Positions 1 through 11,718 of a DNA stretch of 64,000 nt are shown here, one piece after another. The notes under the pieces are model-generated. The model had not been told where the DNA came from. It made no database searches and saw nothing but the letters and a program-made list of their open reading frames with translations. This stretch comes from Plasmopara viticola (Eukaryota > Oomycota > Peronosporomycetes > Peronosporales > Peronosporaceae). Every line of letters starts with the position of its first letter. Position 1 is the stretch's first letter. The stretch covers positions 464,596 through 528,595 of the forward strand of contig MBPM02000059.1 of NCBI GenBank assembly GCA_001695595.3, read 5' to 3'. Both the position numbers and the translations under genes were made by a program.

Positions 1-1786
1 AGATCGAAGTTCTTGGTCGACAGCGGCGAGTGAATCGCTAAAAGATTTCAGACAGGAGACTAACACAGAGATTGAGCGGTAGAGGAAGCTCTTGTCAATC
101 GTGTTTGTAGAGGAAGCTTGAATTTAAGACAGGTACGCAACCGGGTACCTGACTGCAATAGCCGCGGAAAGTGTGCAATCGTTTGAATAGCACCAGCCAG
201 ACAAAGCAGATACAGCGGCCGATTGGATGCACCCAGGTCGCACAAGTCGGTATATGTGGAATCTGCCAAATGTTAGACGAGGGCATTGGTGGGCCATTCT
301 GTGTCATGCAGCTGATGTACTAAAGCTATTGGAACCACGTGGTGCTAGTGTGCGCAGAGGCTGCTGATTTTGCGCATTTTGGACGTATGGCCCAAAACAT
401 TCAAAAATGCTTTAGCACGGAATGCGTCCGATTAAACAAAAATGGTGAATATGGCAGTTGAGACGATATTGTCATAATGTTTTCGTACCAAACTTTTGTC
501 GAAAGCATATGTGTCGAGCAACATCTTACAAGGGAACAACTGCACGCCATCAATCGAGCTGTAAACTTTGCTGATACACCCCTAATGTATGATAGTTGCT
601 TTGGCGCTGTTGCAGGAGCAGTTTACCAATGTGAGCTTTAAACGAATAATATTCCTACGATTGCCGATTCTTTTGCAAAATATCTCGTTGTTCATAATGG
701 TTTCTATAAGAATGTGCTGTGTCTCGAAGCCAGTAGCTTTGTGTACGCTTATCTTTCATCTTCGACAGTCAGGAAATTCGTGAGTATGGTGCTATCTGTT
801 GGCCAGATTTCTGGCGTCCGGAGAAGATTAAAGGTAAATTTCAGCGCGGCTCTTCGTAATGCCAGTCCATTCTTCTCTCTTTTATGAAACGTTTGAGCAA
901 GAGATCGGTCAACTAGTCATTAACCGGAGCCAGACCACTAGAGCTCTAGAAGTGTCGTTGTTTTTCGCGAGTCATCGCCCTAGGCATATCAGTAGACAGA
1001 AATAGGCCTAGGGCGACAAGGATATCTTTCGGCTTGTTTGGATGATAACCAAGCAACCGTTCTAAATGATGCTACTTTCACGTGCATCTTCTGCGCGTGG
1101 GACATACAAAACAGACTGTGATGGTATGACCATGGTTCGGTTTGGTGTCAGTGGCAATAGAGTATTTTAGTAGCGTAACGCCAAGAAGCTCGGTGCCCAG
1201 GCGGAAAAAATCGAAAATCTTGACACATCTTCGGACAATTATACGGATAAGGAATTTGCTGGTGGCGATGTGAACGTCACCGTTTTAACAAACTTGGCAG
1301 CGGTGCAATGCAAGATATGCTACGGAGACATCAAACAAAAGTAGAAGATCGGCTCTACGAACAGACTATGAGTTCCTAAAAGATGCCACGGCGGAGAAAC
1401 TGATGTTGCGAGCACTTTTGATACTATTGAGTTTCTAAAATCTCTGTAGCTGACTCACTATGCGCATATTAGCGCTCAGCAAATGGCGCAGGCGTGACAA
1501 CGTATGAAAGCACATGTTTGATAGAGCGCAAGTGATAGTTTCCGAATCTTTAAAGGAAGTTACGGAACATTTAATGTTTTCCGCTCATTTTAAAGTCACG
1601 TTACAGATATTGTTTGTTTGCCCTTAATCGCCTCTGCTGCACAGTGTCTTCTACTTTCCGATTGATTAGATAAGCTATTAGTCAATTTATGATTTATGAT
1701 AGACCACTCTTATAATAGCAGGTTTTTCCGTTTAAATACGAAGTGAGGATGGGTCGGTTGGCTGATAAAATCAAACGTCGCTGTGG
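1..1786. other. gene-poor stretch with one decayed coding-like tract
   Basis: No intact gene is visible. Around 470-840 on the + strand a protein-like reading persists through frame breaks (for example SFAKYLVVHNGFYKNV near 670), which suggests a decayed gene. I cannot assign it to a family. A second weak coding-like stretch lies near 1140-1480. The stretch just before the gene at 1787 has no clear TATA box or oomycete initiator element. Confidence 0.3.
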
Positions 1787-2896
1787 ATGCTACTGCGCCG
1801 CTGTCTTCTCTTTCTGTTTGCGCTGTTGCTGCAGCCGTTCAGCTCGGGCCAAAAATGCTCACATTATTCCCGCGACGAACTTCTCGCCCGTCTTGATGTA
1901 CGGATAACCAAATGCCTGGGCCCGAGCGCTACCTCCATCATGCTTTCCACCTTGACGGAACGATTTGTCGCCAACGAATTCGACCGCCGCCAGCCGTTGG
2001 CACTTGTGCTATTTTCAAATTCGAGCGATTTGCTGCAATCTCTAGCTGGTGCTTTGGCGTCATCACTGTTTGGCTCCTCTCGATCGCCACATACAGTTCG
2101 AAGCGTTGATTTTCAGACGCTGCTCGAACATTCGCGCATTTCTAATTATGACATTAAGCAGACACTGCGCTCAACTTTGGTTTCATCACTTGATGCCTGC
2201 CCCGAGCGTAGCCTCTTTGTACTTGACAATGTCCAGGCATTGGATGACGCCACATTGCCAGTGCTAGATGTGTTTCTGGATCCTTTGAATGGCAACCGTG
2301 CGCAGTTCCAGCAATATGTAGATGGCCAAGCCAGTCGTGTATTTGACTGTATCAATTCAGTTTTTCTCTTTCTTTACATAATTCCGGCTCAGCACTATCC
2401 GTCAGGCAGTGGAGAGGGTAATTTTAACAATTGGCGCGAACTTTTAATGCAACGTTGGTCACGCTCTGAAGGATTGATAGAAGAGTTTACACCGCAAGCC
2501 CTTGTGGGGAGACTTACGGACGCAGTAGCAGTATTCCCATCGAGAGAAGGTGGTAGCGCTGACACTTGGTATGAGGAATTTAAAAAGTCCCACGAGTGGC
2601 GTCACATGTGCGAGCTGCAACTAAAGTTTGCGGAAGACGAAGTTGATGAGGGTGAAGACAACAAGAATATATTTGCAGCTGGTGCGCTCTCACTTGTAGC
2701 TGAAAATATGGCTGCAGCTGCTCCTATTATTCCGGGAGTGATTGCGATGATCTCAATACCGGCTTACTTGCTTATTCTGACGCGTGCCAAACGCTGGAAC
2801 GTTGACACCGTCAAAGAGCGGGGAACAATTCACCGCCGACGAAATAGTGGTAGCAGTGGCGGTACTAAGCGAAAGAGAAGAAAGACACGCAAGTGA
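1787..2896 (+). CDS. torsin/LAP1-like AAA+-fold membrane protein, probable pseudo-ATPase
   Basis: 369 aa from an ATG. Residues 1-21 form a signal peptide (LLFLFALLLQPFSSG). Residues 65-200 resemble the AAA+ fold of torsins and of their activators LAP1/LULL1. The strand that normally leads into Walker A reads LALVLFSNSSDLL (71-83), with no GxxGxGK. The Walker B-like strand is SLFVLDNVQ (142-150), keeping Asp147 but with Asn in place of Glu. A sensor-1-like strand, VFLFLYIIP, follows at 192-200. Residues 313-334 form a single transmembrane helix, followed by a very basic tail ending in TKRKRRKTRK. Predicted layout: lumenal AAA-like domain, one membrane span, cytoplasmic basic tail. Torsins act in the ER and nuclear envelope; loss of Walker A makes an activator or scaffold role more likely than ATP hydrolysis. 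The family call rests on motif order and spacing, not on a database match. Confidence 0.6.
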   Translation: MLLRRCLLFLFALLLQPFSSGQKCSHYSRDELLARLDVRITKCLGPSATSIMLSTLTERFVANEFDRRQPLALVLFSNSSDLLQSLAGALASSLFGSSRSPHTVRSVDFQTLLEHSRISNYDIKQTLRSTLVSSLDACPERSLFVLDNVQALDDATLPVLDVFLDPLNGNRAQFQQYVDGQASRVFDCINSVFLFLYIIPAQHYPSGSGEGNFNNWRELLMQRWSRSEGLIEEFTPQALVGRLTDAVAVFPSREGGSADTWYEEFKKSHEWRHMCELQLKFAEDEVDEGEDNKNIFAAGALSLVAENMAAAAPIIPGVIAMISIPAYLLILTRAKRWNVDTVKERGTIHRRRNSGSSGGTKRKRRKTRK

Positions 2897-3574
2897 CGTC
2901 TCAAACGCGTATTTACAAATACAATTTATTGAATCTACACTCTTATTGCTCATAACTGATGAATCGAAATTACTAGTCACTTATTGCACATGGAGTGAAA
3001 GACTTGCTCAGGGTGCACTTAAAGCTCACTCTCAATGCAACTGTCTACGAATCTTACGACGTCATAACTTGGCGCAAAGTCGCGTGTAAGCGCAAACATG
3101 AGATTTAACGTGTCAGGTGTGCCTTGTAAATGTTGCAGATTTACAAACTACTCCCAGCGAATATTGCTGAGAAAATTAAGTACTATGAGCTTTGCGTCGC
3201 TGGGCCTCATAATTGATGGCGCTTAAGGCTGTGGTTCCAGCCGTGAAGTTTGTAATCATGTGTCAAGTTTTATGGTGTCGTATGTCACCTTCAAAGCATG
3301 AACGGTCCACCACCTTCATCACGCGGAAGGCTAAGCTCGGGTGAGAGAAGATGCTTGTATACACAATGTTTGCTATGCGCCAAATCTTGAAAGCTTGGTC
3401 ACGAGGAAGGCATATCGTCACGTCATGCAGCCTTTAGATTCAAACGCGAGACTTGATGTGGTAAGCCTAGGAAGTTCGGCTTGTTGCAACAGGTTAAACG
3501 TGCGCACTTTAGTCGTGACGGCACATTTTTTGTTGATAAAATACCTTTACTTCATAGCACGTGCCTTCGCTATA
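2897..3574. other. intergenic, nothing recognisable
   Basis: AT-rich 3' flank of the torsin-like gene, followed by sequence with no coding or RNA signature. The direct repeat AAAGGAAGT at 3576-3584 marks the left edge of the next retroelement copy. Confidence 0.4.
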
Positions 3575-3575
3575 G

Positions 3576-3931
3576 AAAGGAAGTATCGTATTGTATTGTA
3601 TTGTATTACGTTATTGCGTTGCCAAGTTATGCACGTGCTTGGCTCAGTCTGGCTAGTCCACGGCATAGAGTGGTGTCCGCATACGTCGGGTCTCGTTCGG
3701 CGGGCAGTGCAGCCAGCACCGAGGTCGTGAGGGTCTTCCACTATTTTGTTTGGTTCTGACTTGGTAAGAGCCCAAGTGGCGATCTGGTGCTGGAGACCGT
3801 CGCGTCGAGGGTGAGACTCGTTAGAGACCTGCAGATGCCCGAGAGCACCTGCCCGAAGCGCGCGAGCATTTAGCCCCCGCGCTTGGAAGGAGGGCGTCAC
3901 CCCAACCTTTTCCGACGCTTGTAAAGGAAGT
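3576..3931 (-). mobile_element. short non-autonomous LINE-derived element, copy A
   Basis: Read on the - strand, this ~330-nt element starts with a GGAAAAGGTTGGGGTGACGCC leader near 3912. It carries about 125 nt of the 5' end, about 30 nt of the late coding region and about 120 nt of the 3' end of the LINE seen at 46033-47189. It ends in a tail of TAC/ACAAT-type short repeats (3585-3609 on the + strand as GTATT units). Candidate target-site duplication AAAGGAAGT at 3576-3584 and 3923-3931. The same deletion joint is present in the copy at 7272-7577, so both copies descend from one deleted master rather than decaying independently. This parallels trypanosome RIME/ingi and NARTc/L1Tc pairs. Confidence 0.75.
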
Positions 3932-6799
3932 GTTTTCTAAAAAGAGACCTAAAGCAAATGCACAACAAATACTCTGTGTGTAACCTGATACCCACAGTGC
4001 CATTAAACAGTGCAACAGTTAAATCGATTTTAAAGGACTACGAAAAACATCTAGCTTGTATGAGAGCAATAGCTATCATTGCGAGTAGCTAATTATTTGC
4101 AGAGCGAACCAGGACTTGTCAGAGCTCACACAAAAGAGACTCCCGATTGCAAACGCGATGAACGGAAGTACTCGTATGTCTGTCGTGAGCCCAGGGACGC
4201 ACAATTCTATCACCGAGCATTGGCGGTCTGAAGTCTGATTATAATATGATCTTTGAGTCGCAGCTCGAAGTGGTGGTGTGTACAGAAGATCGCTGGGGGC
4301 AAGCTCACAAAAGCGAATTGATGTTGCAAATCTAGAGGTCATCTGGGACTTTAGCACAATCGGTTTCAGATGATCCCTACCTAGATTTGTAATGTCAAAG
4401 TTTTGAATGGTTGCCACTTATTTAGTCGCTTTAAGGTTTCGATAGCGCCATTTACTCGTTGTTGCAATTTGTCCGACGATGCAAAGTTGAGCTCGATCCC
4501 TATTATAGCCGCTTCGGACATCTTCTCATTCGACTCGTCAGAAGTGTAGGAAGGACGTATGTGCCAGGATCATCACTGAGACTCCAAAAGACTGACCATG
4601 CTCTGATGCGAAAGCACTGGCTTAATCGAACTATAACAAAGTGCTGCCGGGTGCAAGTTGCTCAGAACATCTACTTCTTCACTGTACATTTGTATGAGAA
4701 ACTGGTACATTCACAAGCAAATAGCTAAATTTTGCTAAGAAAAGGGAGAGTTTTTCTTCACTACCGTCTTTTATATCTCTCTTATAATTCTTAGAGGCTT
4801 CGATTTATATGTGTTTTTATTATGTTAAGAATACATTCTATTTCTTGGCATAATTTGTATATCATTTTTCTGAAGAAACTACGTAATTGTAGCTACAAAC
4901 CGATATAAAAAGTTTTTGATAGTAAATTTAATGTATGAAATTAAAGCCATTTTACGTCTTCTGCGACGCCATGATGCGAATTTATGACGAAAAGCAAGGC
5001 AAGCCAATAATGAATAGTTACAACAGATGGCATCCTTCAAATCCTAGCGATTCCCGGCAAATTTTGCTCCATTGTTCGGTGCGCTCTGAGACTGTATATA
5101 CTCGGTATATAGGTGCTTGTCATTAACATTGGAGATCACACCGCTGTGTAAAGCTATAAATTTTCCTTATCTCCCCAAGCGAATAAAAAGGTGACTATCG
5201 CTATTTTTAAGTGCAGCGGTATGGTACGATACAGAGCGAATTGACATTTTCTGGCTTGCAACAATCCATTGCAGACCACCTCAAGACTTAAATCTGACAG
5301 AGAAGACAATAAAAATCATCATTGTGCAATTCATACGTCATTTTATGACTGCAATCGTGATTTAAATACTTCCTCTGCGGAACGAGATACTCGGGTTTGG
5401 CTATTGAAAACCTCGCACATCCAAAGTGACGACGTCACGCGCAGCCAAATTTTTTTTCTCAAGCTTGAGGCAAAATGCTTCTGTCGATCACAAACTTTAG
5501 CGCGATCAAATTTGCAATGGCCATTATGTGCCTTCCACGTTCTTGAATAATATGGGTGACGCGTATTAAGTAGACATATCTACTTGACTACGACTTCTGG
5601 AGTCGAGTGATTTAAACCTTATGTATGACCTTGCATCGATTTTCCAGAGGTGCATTCAGCGCGTGCGCTTCGACGACTCCATTGAGCGAATTAGGTGACC
5701 GCTCTCAGTTCATCACACACACTCTACAATCCCTGCATTCGACGTTTCAAGACGTAGTGCTCTAACACGCATAGTCGAGCTATCGTCCCACGATTTAACT
5801 GGCGCAGCTTATTTGCTGTCGCCTCGGCCATCTGAGCACGTAATTAAGCACGATCGAGAATTCTGAGCATCATGCACGATGCACAGCTCCTCTTTTGCGT
5901 TCTAATAGTGATCTGCAACGGTTCTATGATGATAGATTAGAGCGCTGATTTCCTTAGAGGACGATTGACTACAAAGGGTTTCATGATGTCCATAGTACTT
6001 TTCAGATCGTCTTTGAGCGATCCAGCCGCGTGGGGTATAAGCATTAATGGCTTGGTCTTTTTTCTGACAAGACTTTTTGAAATTTTGTTCCATCCAGAAT
6101 ATATGCTCCAAGATGTTGCCATTCAATCAAGACGATCACAAACGATGCCAAAGTAAATTATTGTCGGAAATGAGCTCTCGTGAGCGAGTTACGCCAGCAA
6201 GCCTCGCGCGATTGTTGATGCACCGTTGAAAAATGGAATTGAGTGCGATGAAAATTTAAGAATTGTGTCTCTAGACGAGCTGCACATCCTAACAAGCTTG
6301 CATCGGACGCGTCTGAATGTCTCAACATAAATAACAATCTTTTGACTACATGCGGTCATCATTTCATGCATTTGAACTCTATCATGCGACAATTAATATA
6401 AAAGATTCTGCCTCAATAAGTTGTGTAATCTTTGAAATCACCAACAGTGTTTAAGGATCCTATCAAGTGCATCCGGGATTTACGCTGTGAATTTTCGTGC
6501 TGCACCAAAGGTTTAATGCTGCGATTCGTAAAGCCAACTCGATTAACCAGAAAACTCACCGTGGCCGGTCGTATGTTTTCTCACTCGCGATTTCCAGTGG
6601 TGCCGTCTCAGTCGTGACCGCTGTCATTGTCGTTTAATTGGTTCTTCGTCTTTGGTTTTTGCTGTGGCTAGAGGCTTCGACGCAAAGAAATTTGCAGGAC
6701 GTAATACTGCTGATTGGTCTAGTTCCCATACTTCTCCGCTTCCCGGCCGCTTCTCCTTCTTGCAATCTTGTTGGCTCTCAGATGTCGAGCGTGCATCCT
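3932..6799. other. 2.9 kb without recognisable genes
   Basis: No ORF longer than about 115 codons and no family motif. Composition is AT-rich, with several short frames that do not join into a protein-like reading. I see nothing that supports a gene here. Confidence 0.35.
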
Positions 6800-6814
6800 T
6801 TAGAGGGGGGAGAG
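6800..6814 (+). other. possible polypurine tract and LTR start of an LTR retrotransposon
   Basis: A purine run (TTAGAGGGGGGAGAG) is followed at once by TGGCTACACTACAAAAG, which has the layout of a polypurine tract next to the 5'-TG of a 3' LTR. No matching second LTR or pol domain is visible nearby, so this is a weak call for a solo 3' end. Confidence 0.25.
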
Positions 6815-7271
6815 TGGCTACACTACAAAAGTAGAGTTATTATGATATCCCGTTAATGATACGTAGGTAAGTAGCTATTGTCTGGTTGGCCTACAAAAAT
6901 ATTATATTTACTCTACTCATAAAATAAGTCAGAGCTTAATTAACAAATCACGACATTTGATCTCGACCTAAAATAATAAACTCGCGCGGGGCTTGAGGCA
7001 TTGTCTCATTTGACTGATTTATCCTGTTTTTTCAATCTAGTACGAGCTTAATTTTTCGAACAGTCCAAGCCTGTTTCCCGATTATAACATGCAAAACTCC
7101 TCTCCTACTTTTGTCCGAGAGCTTTTTTTGCTTATGTTTGGCAAGTGCGGTCGCAGTTCTTGATTCTGCTAATTCTATCCATCCAAATTTTCAAAAATGT
7201 TAAATATGTATGTGCAAGAAAACTGAACTCAGGAAGGCTTTTGAGCTCATCTTCTTTTGATCTCAGCATTA
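6815..7271. other. AT-rich stretch, possibly a decayed LTR
   Basis: Follows the putative polypurine tract and could be the body of its LTR. No terminal CA with a flanking duplication could be fixed. Nothing else is seen. Confidence 0.2.
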
Positions 7272-7577
7272 ATGTAATGTATGTAATGTATTACGTTATC
7301 GCGTTGCCAATTTATGCACGTGCTAGGCTCAGTCTGGCTAGTCCACGGCATAGAGTGGTGTCCGCATACGTTGGGTCTCGTTCGGCGGGCAGTGCAGCCA
7401 GCACCGAGGTCGTGAGGGTCTTCCACTATTTTGTTTGGTTCTGACTTGGTAAGAGCCCAAGTGGCGATCTGGTGCTGGAGACCGTCGCGTCGAGGGTGAG
7501 ACTCGTTAGAGACCTGCAGATGCCCGAGAGCACCTGCCCGAAGCGCGCGAGCATTTAGCCCCCGCGCTTGGAAGGAT
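7272..7577 (-). mobile_element. short non-autonomous LINE-derived element, copy B
   Basis: Nearly identical to the element at 3585-3912 across its whole length, with the same internal deletion joint (late coding ACTTGGGCTCTTACCAAGTC joined to the 3' end). On the - strand it lacks the first ~20 nt of the leader and ends in a tail of ATTAC/ATACATT units (7272-7298 on the + strand). No target-site duplication was found, consistent with 5' truncation. A shadow frame (7145-7444, +) crosses it and is not a gene. Confidence 0.75.
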
Positions 7578-10101
7578 GGGACTTACACAGACGAAGCAGC
7601 TGTAAATTTGTATCTCCTATGCTGTAAAGTCACATTGACTCATCAATGAAAGATATCAGGCACGAGACGCAGCGTCTGGCTGCTAGAAGATTTCATGAAG
7701 CGTCCCAAAGCAAAATTATTGATTTCGAAGATATTCGTTAATTTATCTCATCAAGTGCAAAAGAAATCCACATTTTATACCACAAATAAAATTGAATAGT
7801 AAGCAGAGCAACTTTCAATTTGACTTGTGCTATACAAAATCTGACTGACCATGATGTCAAAAAAATATATGAAAATGTGTAGGAGTCACTTTGTGATCAT
7901 CATATCCTCAAATGTAATAAAGTTCCAGTATTTGTGATAGCATTTTTAGTTTTTTATAATAAATGAGAGGTAGATAATTAATTGTATATATATTGTAGTA
8001 AATAGATCAGTCTTCAATCTACATTCTACAGCACAATTCGATATCTTAAAGTTCTAAGGCAGATCGCATAACTTTCTTTACGCCTCCTCTGTGCAAGCAC
8101 TGTGTGATCCGTCGCACAAAAAAGCACTTGATTTGTGGGAACCACAACGACGGCACATCAAAGATCGACAAGATAGAAAACGGGTACCAGAAAAAGCAAT
8201 CAGGTTTCAGCAGTGCTGCACCTAGAATTAATAAGTCGAGAGTACCTTATTATTTTGCGTTATGGTTGAGAGCATATGTGTGCGAATATTGTTATTTTTC
8301 TATCGTGAGAAAAAACCGAACGGTGTATAGATAGCATAGATACGAAGTCATTGAGTATGCGGTCTTTTTTATCAATGAGCTGAATCATCTTCGAAGTGGG
8401 CTCTACATTTTTCGGTTGATAGACCGGATAGAATGCTTTTATGGTGTCGAATCCGGTCTCTCAACCGTAGCAAAAAAAAGTTAAGGAGTTGGAGGGTATA
8501 CTTCTATAAAATTGTACTAAATATCGATACCCAAATATGTCGATTGAGCAGAATTGGTACAACTACGCATCACATGATTAAGTCATGTCGAGCGGTAGAT
8601 AACCCTACTTTTTAAATGTTCGCTGAACATGTTTACTATCCAGACAATGTTCTTTGGTTCGCGTCGCTTGCTTAGCATGAGCAAAGACGTTAGAAGCTGC
8701 TTACAAGAGAACAACGTCGCGTTCGCCAAAGTTCATCAAACAGGGAAATGTTTGCAAGAGCTTTGTGGTCCGAAGAATATTTAAATGGCATTACAAAACT
8801 TCCTTAGAAGACTGAAAGTTCGTCTTGAATTGACAAGTTGAGCCAGCAAAAAATTGAGTGGTGAAACTTTTAAAGAACCCTGACGCCTAAGTGCTGGTCA
8901 TAAGAGTCGTTGATATGCTGTTAGTGGCAAGCGACGGATGAGCGATGCTTACGTACTTAAAAGGCCATCCGTCACTGATAAGAATATTAAAGCTATACTT
9001 CAAGCGGCTGATACCGAGCTAGATGCACGTCCAAAAATATTGCTGATGCTGTGCTGAATTCAGGGTTGGGTCTACAGCTGCTGAATCTAATACAAGGTTG
9101 ATACTGAGAATGAAGTAGTTGCACATCCCTGGAGTAGAAATATATATGCTGTAAACCCTAATCAGGCCGCATTAAGAGTCAAACCAATCAAGCGCAAACC
9201 TAGAGCAAGGATTAAGTATCTAATTGGAAGGTAAAACACTCCGCACTAGATTGGTGATAAAGAATCACTAAAACAAAATTAGAACGGGCAAAGAAGTAAG
9301 GTTCTAGTTAATTGACCGGGTGGCAACAAAGCAGAAGCTTTTTGACCCTATAATACAAAGGCAAAAGTATCTTTTTATGGATACGGGACTCGAGGGACCA
9401 CGGAGTTATGCTTCTTCAGCAATAGAAGGAAAAGAAATTTACGAAACAACGATGCGCACGGGAAAAAAAGGGGAAGAGTTGTTAATTCCTTGTGTTGTTT
9501 CAAAGACCGTAGGCTTTCAGACATCGCATTGAAATGTTTAAAGGATGAGGACATTCTAGATTCGAATAGACTTTAAAAATGTATCTTGCCAATCTATACG
9601 TCAAGCGAAAAGAAGGCGCTAAATGAGTGCGAAAGTATCGAAAATGGTTCAGCAGACGTGTCTGGTAAGCAATTTGCTTTGATCGTAATGCATACAGTAA
9701 TAAGGTGGATTGGCTTGCGACGCAAGGAAAATTTCTGGAAATGTTAAAAAATTAAGAATAGGAACTTGTTATGGTTAATGCCGTTATCGGTTAAGCATAC
9801 TACCCATTTGATGGCGATGACTCGGAAACGCGTCATGATATCTAGGCTGAGGTGGACGAAGATATGTTACAGATCCTATCTATCTTTGCTGATGATGCTA
9901 AGAAAGTACTGTAGAAGTATTATAAATATTTTTTAAAGGGAAATGATACCGGGCAGGCACTTTTCGCTAACGAGTAGGCACTGATGTTTATATGAACTAA
10001 ATTGATTGGCATTTCTTCTCTGTGATTGGCTGGAGGATTAATTCTCCGTCGTGATCTCAATTCCCATCAGCCACACCAATCCTAGATGCAACTTATCCTA
10101 A
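7578..10101. other. decayed coding-like tracts of unknown family
   Basis: The + strand shows protein-like fragments broken by stops and frame changes: about 8616-9000, about 9160-9230, about 9320-9530 (70 codons open) and about 9540-9960. They do not match a family I can name. No RT, integrase or transposase motif was found. Most likely one or more old pseudogenes or transposon bodies. Confidence 0.3.
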
Positions 10102-11128
10102 AACTACTACTGTAACGACCAAGCCGACTCCATTGCGATGGTCTTCCGACCTCATGTCACACGTAAGAGCCTCCCTGAGATCCAACGACGAGTTCTTGCT
10201 GTCGTGGTCAGTGGGAAATGAACGTGTGCAACGAAAGAGAACTAGAGATGCACCAAGGATTGAACAACCAAACAAACTCATGATTGAAGGTGGTGTGAAG
10301 GACAATAACGGATGTGACATCCTTGTGTACGATGATAGCAACGACAACAGTGGGAGTAAGGACAACGAAAGACCCACCAAACCTTCACGATTGGATAGTG
10401 ATACGGCTATGATGGCAGAGGTTGTCATGGCAGCACGAGATCTTCCACAATCATACGAAGAGGCAGTGAAAGGGCCAGAGAGCCAGCACTAAGTCAAAGC
10501 TATTGAGAAAAACTTCGTGGCACACGAGCGAAACAAGACATGAGCACCCGTCAAGCGCCAACCATGAATGAAGACTGTTGGCTGCAAGTGGGTCTGGGCA
10601 AAAAAGACTGACGGACGATACAAAGCCCGATCAGTGGCACTAGGGTTCCTACAGATAGTCGGTGTGAACTTCTTCGAGTCATATGCAGCAGTAGCCAACA
10701 TGAACTATATTTGTATACTAATATCAGTGTGTTGTGCGGCGGGATATATCCTAGATCAAGTCGATGTCGACACTGCTTATCTCCACGCAGGCCTTGATGA
10801 ATAGGTGTATCTTGAGCCACCGAAGAAAACGTTCTCAAGCTCAATCGTGCACTGTACGGACTGAAGCAAGCTGCAAGCGCTTGGAACAACACCATCCACA
10901 ATGCGTCATTAGGGATAAATCTCGTCGCATGTGGTAGTGATAGGTGCGTTTACAAGAAGAAAGACGGTGACACCTAAAGAATGCAATGGGTCAGCGCTTC
11001 CAAATAAAACATCTCGGTCCAGTCGGCATGGATATCAATTACAACAGTAAGAAACGAGAAATGTATATAACACAACGAAACTACATCCATGAGACCGGCG
11101 AAATGTTCCGCCAAGTACACGCTCGCAC
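10102..11128 (+). pseudogene. Copia polyprotein fragment, + orientation
   Basis: Carries the integrase-RT linker (a frame ending in ESQH near 10492), then the start of the Copia RT domain (KTVGCKWVWAKKTDGRYKARSVA, 10568 onward; DVDTAYLHAGLDE to 10801) with a TAG directly after it where the family continues into VYLEPP. A later RT piece (INYNSKKREMYITQRNYIHE) lies at 11028-11100. No LTR is attached. It meets the opposite-strand Copia fragment at 11128/11129. Not functional: in-frame stop, internal loss, no ends. Confidence 0.85.
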
Positions 11129-11718
11129 ACTGCTGCATATGACTCGAAGAAGTCCACACCGAATAGCGGTAGGAACCTAAGTGCCACTGATCGGGCTTTG
11201 TATCGTCCGTCAGTCTTTTTTGCCCAGACCCACTTGCAGCCAACAGTCTTCATTCATGGTTGGCGCTTGACGGGTGCTCATGTCTTGTTTCGCTCGTGTG
11301 CCTCGAAGTTTTTCTCAATAGCTTTGACTTAGTGCTGGCTCTCTGGCCCTTTCACTGCCTCTTCGTATGATTGTGGAAGATCTCGTGCTGCCATGACAAA
11401 CTCTGCCATCATAGCCGTATCACTATCCAATCGTGAAGGTTTGGTGGGTCTTTCGTTGTCCTTACTCCTACTGTTGTCGTTGCTCTCATTGTACACAAGG
11501 GTGTCACATCCGTTATTGTCCTCCACACCACCTTCGATCGTGAGATTGTTTGGTTGTTCAATCCTTGGTCCATCTCCAATTTTCTCTCGTTGCACAGGTC
11601 CATCTCTCTCACTGAGCACATCAGCAAGAACACGTCGTTGGAACTCAGGGTGGCTCTTACGTGCGACATGAGGTCGGAATACCATCGCGTTGGAGTCGGC
11701 TTGGTCGTTATAGTAGAG
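10102..11718. repeat. large inverted repeat made of two Copia arms
   Basis: Left arm 10102-10692 and right arm 11129-11718 are reverse complements of about 590 nt each, with scattered substitutions. The spacer is about 436 nt (10693-11128). The matched segment spans the Copia integrase-RT linker and the first part of RT. A transcript through it would fold into a long double-stranded RNA. Confidence 0.85.

Noticed and set aside
10093..10428. Antisense frames across the Copia arms as genes
   Set aside because: Opposite-strand shadows of the integrase-RT linker.
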